A stretch of 64,000 bases of DNA, taken from the NCBI RefSeq assembly GCF_937871615.1, contig NZ_CALMPA010000038.1:62001-126000 (forward strand), read 5' to 3'. How positions within the stretch are numbered: position 1 is the stretch's first letter; each line of letters begins with the position of its first letter. The position numbers and the translations under genes were made by a program. This document shows positions 59,235 to 64,000 of the stretch, one piece after another. This DNA comes from an uncultured Sphingomonas sp. GTDB taxonomy: Bacteria; Pseudomonadota; Alphaproteobacteria; Sphingomonadales; Sphingomonadaceae. The notes beneath the pieces are model-generated. The model saw nothing but the letters and a program-made list of their open reading frames with translations, was not told where the DNA came from and searched no databases.

Positions 59235-59890
59235 CCATGATCGCAGACGATCCGACGGCCGCGGCTATTCTCGCCGCCGTGCCTTGTTACCCCATTCCGC
59301 CATCCGGCAAGTCGCCCGCAATCGATGCTCTGCGATCCGCGCCTGCCGGTCATGGCATCGCGGTGGGATGCGACGCTGTCATGCTGATCCTGCGCCGGCC
59401 TTGGCTCGCGCTCGATGTTCCAATCACTTCCGCGATCGCCGGCTATCTTCCCTATGGCTCTGCAGGAGTGCCCCGTGCCGACCTCCTTTGCGGCCTGATT
59501 CCGCAAGAATTTCGAACCTCCATGCTCGATCACTTTCGCGCCGCACTCCCCAATGAGGCAGCGGTATTCGTGCTATGGAACGAGGTCACCCGGCAATTCT
59601 CGCTCAGTTACCCGACGATCGACGAAGCGACGCCCTCGCGCCTCGTCTACCGTACACCCGTCCTCCCGCCTGGCTGCTATATGGTCGCGGATGTTCACAG
59701 CCATGGGCGAGCGCGCGCCTTCTTCAGCGCCACCGATGATGCGGACGATGCCGATACGACCAAACTGGCGCTCGTGTTCGGCAGGATCGATGATCCCACC
59801 GGCCCCGAAATGGTCTCGCGCCTGTGCGCCGGCGGCATGTTCCTCCCCCTGCCACGCAGCCCATTCGCAGGAGAACGTCATGCACAATGA
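59231..59890 (+). CDS. PRTRC system protein A (JAMM-type protease domain)
   Basis: A 219-residue protein. The C-terminal half carries a full JAB/JAMM metal site: Glu in AVFVLWNEVTRQF, then VHSHGRARAFFSATDDADD, which obeys HxH-x7-S-x2-D. JAMM proteins cleave isopeptide or peptide bonds after ubiquitin-like domains. The start is ATG 59231, overlapping the stop of PRTRC B; a second ATG two codons on is possible. It overlaps the ThiF gene by 11 bases. Confidence 0.88.
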   Translation: MTMIADDPTAAAILAAVPCYPIPPSGKSPAIDALRSAPAGHGIAVGCDAVMLILRRPWLALDVPITSAIAGYLPYGSAGVPRADLLCGLIPQEFRTSMLDHFRAALPNEAAVFVLWNEVTRQFSLSYPTIDEATPSRLVYRTPVLPPGCYMVADVHSHGRARAFFSATDDADDADTTKLALVFGRIDDPTGPEMVSRLCAGGMFLPLPRSPFAGERHAQ

Positions 59891-60638
59891 CATGCCACAG
59901 CGCCATTTCCTCCCCGCCGCCTTCAGCCATCGACCAATCCGGATCCTCCTTGTCGGGTGCGGCGGCTCAGGCTCGCAGATGCTCATGGGATTGACGGCTC
60001 TCGATACCGCCCTACGCGCCATCTCCTCGCGCTCTCTCGATGTGACGACGGTCGATGACGACATCGTCACCCAGGCCAATCTTGGCCGTCAACCCTTCTA
60101 CCCATGCGATGTCGGAACCTCGAAGGCGCGCACGCTAACCGAACGGATCAATCTCGCGCACGGCCTCGACTGGAAGGCCATCCATGGCCGCGCTCCTGAC
60201 GCCGCTAGGCTTGATGCCACCGATCTCCTCATCACCTGTGTCGACACCGCGTCCGCGCGTCGCGCGATCGGCGCGGCGATGGAAGAGGAACGCAACAAGC
60301 CCGACTATTGGATGGACCTTGGAAACCGCGCAAATGACGGGCAGTTCATCATCGGCTGCCCAGCGCCTGAGCGAGGCGAGGAAGAAGCACGCCTGCCCAC
60401 CGTTCTCGAAGCCTTTCCCGAACTCAGCCATGAAACACTGCCCGATAACGACGCGCCCTCCTGCTCGATCGCCGAGGCGCTGGAACGGCAATCGCTGTTC
60501 ATCAACCGCGTCGTCGCGAGCCACGCACTCGCGCTTCTGTTCGACCTCTTTGGCCGCGGTTCCATCGGCCACGCTGGTGCGTTCATCAACCTTGGCTCGG
60601 GTCAGACCGTGCCAATCCCGCTCCCACGAATCTGCTGA
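59880..60638 (+). CDS. PRTRC system ThiF-family protein (E1-like)
   Basis: A 252-residue adenylating enzyme of the ThiF/MoeB/E1 family. Nucleotide loop ILLVGCGGSGSQMLMGLTAL, the conserved VDDDIVTQANLGRQPFYPCD with its Asn, Arg and Gln, and ATDLLITCVDTASARRAIGA are present. It would activate the C-terminus of a ubiquitin-like protein. It is the last gene of the cassette; together with A, B and C it makes a compact E1-E2-JAMM set. Confidence 0.92.
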   Translation: MHNDMPQRHFLPAAFSHRPIRILLVGCGGSGSQMLMGLTALDTALRAISSRSLDVTTVDDDIVTQANLGRQPFYPCDVGTSKARTLTERINLAHGLDWKAIHGRAPDAARLDATDLLITCVDTASARRAIGAAMEEERNKPDYWMDLGNRANDGQFIIGCPAPERGEEEARLPTVLEAFPELSHETLPDNDAPSCSIAEALERQSLFINRVVASHALALLFDLFGRGSIGHAGAFINLGSGQTVPIPLPRIC

Positions 60639-60641
60639 AAC

Positions 60642-60669
60642 TTGCAAAAATTGCCATATTTGCTATTTT
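60642..60669 (+). promoter_or_regulatory. Promoter and possible operator of the toxin-antitoxin operon
   Basis: TTGCAA at 60642-60647 and TATTTT at 60664-60669 with 16 bases between them fit a sigma-70-type promoter. The AT-rich sequence is an imperfect dyad with arms CAAAA and TTTTG, which suits autoregulation by an antitoxin. GGGAGGATC follows. Confidence 0.5.
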
Positions 60670-60698
60670 GGGAGGATCATTTAGCCAAAGAGAGTCGC

Positions 60699-61022
60699 AT
60701 GGCCGATCCCGCAATCGCCGCACCCCCGAAAAAGAAGGTTCCGCTGACCACCTTCCACAACCACACGGGACAATATCTCGATCTCGGGCGCCGGACACCT
60801 GTCACCATCACCAAGCATGGAAGACCTGACATCACGTTGGCCGAAGCTTCCTACTTCGAGCGGCTTGAACGAATTGCGGCCGGTCAAATTCTCTCGGTTC
60901 TGGATCTGGTTGCCGTCGACGCCGCCGACATGACCAGTGAGCATGCGGCCCTCTTCGAAGCGGCCCGTCCGACGAGAGAGGAAATCGCGTCAGATCGTTG
61001 GAACGATGACCCCGCTTCCTAA
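60699..61022 (+). CDS. Phd/YefM-type antitoxin
   Basis: A 107-residue protein starting at ATG 60699. Residues about 15-60 (LTTFHNHTGQYLDLGRRTPV, TITKHGRPDITLAEASYFER) follow the Phd/YefM antitoxin pattern, with its typical PVTITKHGRP. The C-terminal part is acidic and would bind the toxin. It overlaps the toxin gene by 17 bases. The pair would stabilise the plasmid by post-segregational killing. Confidence 0.82.
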   Translation: MADPAIAAPPKKKVPLTTFHNHTGQYLDLGRRTPVTITKHGRPDITLAEASYFERLERIAAGQILSVLDLVAVDAADMTSEHAALFEAARPTREEIASDRWNDDPAS

Positions 61023-61395
61023 GGTCGGTGACATACTCCACTACGTCTACCTGTTCACCCACGAACAGCAAGCTGGTCGCGACGAGGGCGTCAAAACACG
61101 CCCTGTCATGGTAATCGCCACACAGGGACAGCGGGTGTTTACAGTCGCGATCACGACGAAGGCCGACAGGCAAGCCTCAACCCTGGCAATACCCGATCAG
61201 GTAGCGGACGCTGCGGGGATCGCCCGCGGCACCTCAGTCGTCGTCGACCAGTATAATCACTTCACCTGGATTGGTTACGATATCCGACCTGTGTCACCGG
61301 AACCTTCCTATGTTGCCGGTCGCATGCCTCCAGGCTTCACCAATGCAGTTATTTCCGCTCTCAAAGCCAACGCGACCGGAATCAATCGAGATTGA
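61006..61395 (+). CDS. PemK/MazF-like toxin
   Basis: A 129-residue protein starting at ATG 61006 (MTPLPKVGDILHYVYLFTHE). The sequence GVKTRPVMVIATQGQRVFTV and VVVDQYNHFTWIGYDIRPVS has the strands of PemK/MazF endoribonucleases, which cut mRNA. The typical start of the family is GDI-x-x-V, seen here. The family is inferred from pattern and the antitoxin gene just upstream; another type II toxin fold is possible. Confidence 0.7.
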   Translation: MTPLPKVGDILHYVYLFTHEQQAGRDEGVKTRPVMVIATQGQRVFTVAITTKADRQASTLAIPDQVADAAGIARGTSVVVDQYNHFTWIGYDIRPVSPEPSYVAGRMPPGFTNAVISALKANATGINRD

Positions 61396-61536
61396 GTCCT
61401 CACATTACTCACGCTCAAGCATAAGCATTTGAGGTGATCAATGCCTCCAAATCAGCAAACCCAGACGGTTCTCAGGCCCTACGGGCCGCGTTAGGGAAGG
61501 GGGAGGGGCAATGGTGATCCAAAGGAGATCACCATC

Positions 61537-62409
61537 ATGCTCACCACACGCAGCCAGCGCTGGCGCGACCGGCGCTGCCACTGGATACCAGACGCGACGG
61601 AAATCGATCCGAAACAGCTTGCCGTCGATGTCATAAGCACGAAGAACCAGGCGGCCCCATTCGTGCGGGCACATCACTACACCGCCTCGATGCCTGTCGC
61701 GCGCCTGTCGGCCGGCCTTTTCGCCAATGCGGGAGGCGGCCGCTCGGAACTGGTCGGCGTTTGCGTCTTCTCGCACCCGGTCAACAACGCCAGCGTTCCC
61801 AAGAGCGCGGGCCTTGCCGATCCGCGCACCGCCTGCGATCTCGGTCGTCTTGTCATAGACGATTCTCAGGGTGGCAATGCCGAGACCTTCCTGATCGCCC
61901 GCGCGTTTCGGCTCCTGCGCCGCGAGAAACCCGAAATCCTCTCCGTCATCTCCTATGCCGATCCGGTCCGCCGCGTTGATCCCGACGGGCGGGTGATACT
62001 CCCCGGACATTGCGGCCTCATTTATCGCGCCGCAAACAGCCAATATTCCGGCAGATCGAGCCCGCGCACCGACCTCATCCTGCCCGACGGGCAGCCGATC
62101 TCTTCACGCGCGCTGTCCAAGATCCGCAACGCCGAATGCGGACAACGCTATGCGATCGATGCGCTCCTCAGTGCCGGGGCACGCCCACCCCGCTTCGGCG
62201 AAGACCGCGCGGACTGGCTCGCCGATCTTGAGCGCACGGGCTTCCTGCGCCGACGACGCCATCCCGGATGTCATACCTATCTCTTCCCCCTCACAAAAGC
62301 GGCACGGATCGCGGCGCGCAAGGTTCCGAGCCTGCCCTATCCGGTACTCGATCGAAGCGCGACGCTGGGCGATGTAACCGCATTGCCGCTGCTCCACCAT
62401 GCAGCGTGA
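61537..62409 (+). CDS. Mom-like DNA modification protein
   Basis: A 290-residue protein starting behind AAAGGAGATCACC. The central part reads CDLGRLVIDDSQGGNAETFL, LSVISYADPVRRVD and HCGLIYRAANSQYSGR, which follow the order of the Mom family as I remember it from phage Mu (acetyltransferase-like fold, modification of adenine to N6-carbamoylmethyladenine). In Mu this protects DNA against restriction enzymes. The N-terminal AAPFVRAHHYTASMPVARLS also fits. The C-terminal 80 residues contain a winged-helix-like segment (ADWLADLERTGFLRRRRHPG). Activity is unproven; the resemblance is by motif only. Confidence 0.7.
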   Translation: MLTTRSQRWRDRRCHWIPDATEIDPKQLAVDVISTKNQAAPFVRAHHYTASMPVARLSAGLFANAGGGRSELVGVCVFSHPVNNASVPKSAGLADPRTACDLGRLVIDDSQGGNAETFLIARAFRLLRREKPEILSVISYADPVRRVDPDGRVILPGHCGLIYRAANSQYSGRSSPRTDLILPDGQPISSRALSKIRNAECGQRYAIDALLSAGARPPRFGEDRADWLADLERTGFLRRRRHPGCHTYLFPLTKAARIAARKVPSLPYPVLDRSATLGDVTALPLLHHAA

Positions 62410-62433
62410 GCCCTCGCGCGAGGACCAGTCGAC

Positions 62434-63672
62434 ATGACCGACGCCTTCGATCCCGCCGATGCGGCGTGCTGGATAGCGCATGGCCGTGCCCCGCATCATG
62501 CTCATGCCATAGCCAATGCCTGGCGCGCCTTTCCTGACCTGCCAAACGATACGCCGCTCGAAGCGCGCATGGCCCGCACCCGCGAGCGCACCGCGATGCT
62601 CAAGCCACTCCACGAACGAATAGTGCAAGAAGGCGAGCAACAACGCCAGGCGGCAAACTTCGCCCATGTCGAGCGGAAGGTTGCCGGGGGCAGCACCGAC
62701 AGCCGGGATAGGGGCATTCTCCATGCCCGTGCCGTCTATGGCTATGACTGGGACGAAGCGGTAGCCTGGGCCGATGGCAATTACGCAGCGAAGGCAGGAT
62801 GGGAGGCCCGGCCACCATCCCTTACTCGCCAGGGCAAACCCGATCGCCGCCGCGGCGCCTACGACCAGGGATTTCTCGATGGGGGAGGGCGGCCCGATGA
62901 CATTTTCGACGTCGCCCGCCGATCCCTTGCCGCAGTCACCCCCGAACCTGCCACAGCCACCAGCCCGCCCTCCTCACGGCCTCTGCCTAGCCAGTGGCCC
63001 GCGCCCACCGATCTGCCGACACCCGTCTCATGGCACCGGCGTTTACTGCTTCTCGGCGCGACTGAACACGCCGCGGGGACAATCGGCATCCTCGCCATGC
63101 TCCATGAGCGGATAGGCCATGACGAAACCACAGTTTGTCTGATCGACGCCCAGACCGGCCTTTACGCCCTTTCTGGCGCGACCGGGCTGCCACCCGGGGA
63201 TGACGAAGCACTCCGGGCGCATCTTCGTCAGCGTGATTATGCCGACATACTCGCGGTTGCGGAAGAAGCTGAACTCGCACGACTCGATACCGACTCTCAT
63301 ATCTTGCCACTTGCGCGAACAATGGAGCGCACGCGCAACTCGCTGCTCCAACAACGGACGCAGTTTCGTCTCTGGCTTGCCCGCGGTCGGGCTCGAGGCG
63401 AGCAGTTTGCAGCCGGCCATATTCGCTGGAGCAAAATGGCAGCAGGGCTCTCCGGACGTCTCGGCGATTTCACTGTCCGCTACGCCGGCCCCGCGCATCC
63501 GCGGGGACACCGGATCATCGTCGAAGACGCCTATGGCGAGACCGCAACAGGTTACCGCACTGCGCGCGGCCATGATCTCAATCCCGAAATCGTTATCGGC
63601 AACAAGAGCCATCTGCGATCCGCGATGACCGAGCTGCTGCGCCAATATGCCGCGGCCCTGCGCCTGGGATGA
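62434..63672 (+). CDS. Plasmid protein of unknown function
   Basis: A 412-residue protein 24 bases downstream of the Mom-like gene, probably cotranscribed. The N-terminal region is charged and helical (EARMARTRERTAMLKPLHER), the middle Pro/Ser-rich linker covers about 165-200, and the C-terminal half has LLLGATEHAAGTIGILAMLH and a basic segment (RTQFRLWLARGRARGEQFAA). No family is recognised. The short motif GILHARAVYGYDWDEAVAWA near residue 95 may be useful in a search. Confidence 0.6.
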   Translation: MTDAFDPADAACWIAHGRAPHHAHAIANAWRAFPDLPNDTPLEARMARTRERTAMLKPLHERIVQEGEQQRQAANFAHVERKVAGGSTDSRDRGILHARAVYGYDWDEAVAWADGNYAAKAGWEARPPSLTRQGKPDRRRGAYDQGFLDGGGRPDDIFDVARRSLAAVTPEPATATSPPSSRPLPSQWPAPTDLPTPVSWHRRLLLLGATEHAAGTIGILAMLHERIGHDETTVCLIDAQTGLYALSGATGLPPGDDEALRAHLRQRDYADILAVAEEAELARLDTDSHILPLARTMERTRNSLLQQRTQFRLWLARGRARGEQFAAGHIRWSKMAAGLSGRLGDFTVRYAGPAHPRGHRIIVEDAYGETATGYRTARGHDLNPEIVIGNKSHLRSAMTELLRQYAAALRLG

Positions 63673-63780
63673 TCCGATGCGCGATCAGCTCCAATCCGAC
63701 CGCCCCGCTTCGCGCTGACAGGAAAGGGAAGGGGGAGAGGGGCGGGTGCTTGCCATTGGAGCATCACAGGAGTCCCCCTA

Positions 63781-64000
63781 TGAAAATCGAACTGCGACGT
63801 ATCACCCACAGCGCCGCGCTATCCCAAGAAACCACTGCCTATCGCGCGGAAATCTGGATCGATGGCGAATTGGCCTTCCATGCCCATAACCAGGGGCACG
63901 GGTCCGCCGATTTCTTCGACAAGGTCGGTTGCTGGGATCTGGCTGAGGTCGATACGTGGCTGAAGGCCAACCGGGCGCCAACCGTTCTGGGCGACATAAC
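63781..64000 (+). CDS. Protein of unknown function (partial)
   Basis: Starts at ATG 63781 behind ACAGGAG and continues past the window end, so 73 residues are visible: MKIELRRITHSAALSQETTA, then EIWIDGELAFHAHNQGHGSA. The style is that of a small soluble plasmid protein. No family was recognised. It follows two GGGNAGGG-rich bases stretches and belongs to the same plasmid-backbone block. Confidence 0.5.

Larger units (their letters stand above)
47000..63733. repeat. GGGNAGGG (KOPS-like) motifs with a polarity switch near 49 kb
   Basis: Motif starts found by eye: minus-strand orientation (CCCTNCCC on the given strand) at 47000, 48082, 48328, 48749 and 48754; plus-strand orientation at 49389, 50279, 52449, 52456, 54791, 55765, 55770, 59052, 61494, 61500, 62882 and 63726. 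No copy of the wrong orientation was noticed on either side. GGGNAGGG is the consensus of FtsK-orienting sequences in E. coli. The switch lies between 48761 and 49389, at the gene-free region before parA. Confidence 0.6.

Overview
The window looks like part of a large conjugative plasmid (or plasmid-derived replicon) of a sphingomonad (Sphingobium/Novosphingobium type). The reasons are high GC, an F-type transfer operon in the order traA-traL-traE-traK-traB-dsbC, a Rep_3-like initiator with iterons, a PRTRC cassette, a lipoyl-E1-beta type pyruvate dehydrogenase and a complete protocatechuate 4,5-cleavage (lig) gene set whose products resemble those I recall from Sphingobium SYK-6. No rRNA, tRNA or CRISPR array was seen.

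Layout. 1-6.5 kb: start of the transfer operon (minus strand), a control region with GGGACA/TGTCC repeats, two small DNA-binding proteins and a lytic transglycosylase. 6.8-20.6 kb: a long minus-strand run DUF1932 oxidoreductase-ligJ-ligA-ligB-ligC-aldo/keto reductase-pdhA-pdhB-pdhC-lpd (lpd broken), a LysR regulator with two HTH domains, and a divergent ligK-ligU-ligI operon. 20.7-29.9 kb: a Tn3-family transposon (GAATT target duplication) with a second Tn3-family transposon inserted in its tnpA (TTCTA target duplication). 30.3-41.1 kb: a minus-strand operon of lignostilbene-type dioxygenase, TonB-receptor remnant, aldehyde dehydrogenase, SnoaL-like protein, hotdog thioesterase, DUF849/BKACE enzyme, Tm-1-like (UPF0261) protein, three-subunit biotin carboxylase and HAD phosphatase. 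41.7-46.4 kb: IS remnants, TetR and AraC regulators, pobA and a decayed pcaC. 46.6-64 kb: plasmid backbone with tyrosine recombinase, parA pair, repA with iterons, PRTRC cassette, toxin-antitoxin, a Mom-like DNA-modification protein and unknowns.

How the parts fit. The catabolic genes converge on 4-hydroxybenzoate and protocatechuate. Stilbenes can be split by the dioxygenase and the aldehyde oxidised by the dehydrogenase. A hydroxylated acetophenone can be (inferred) activated, carboxylated by the biotin enzyme, dephosphorylated by the HAD enzyme, cleaved by the BKACE enzyme to an aroyl-CoA and hydrolysed by the thioesterase. PobA makes protocatechuate, LigAB/C/I/U/J/K take it to pyruvate and oxaloacetate, and the plasmid PDH makes acetyl-CoA, which the BKACE step itself would consume.

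The most interesting items are the aromatic-ketone carboxylation-type operon with divergent active-site motifs, the nested transposons, the polarity switch of GGGNAGGG motifs near 49 kb, the PRTRC ubiquitin-like cassette, the Mom-like gene and the fossil pcaC next to pobA. All assignments come from reading the sequence; no database search was run.
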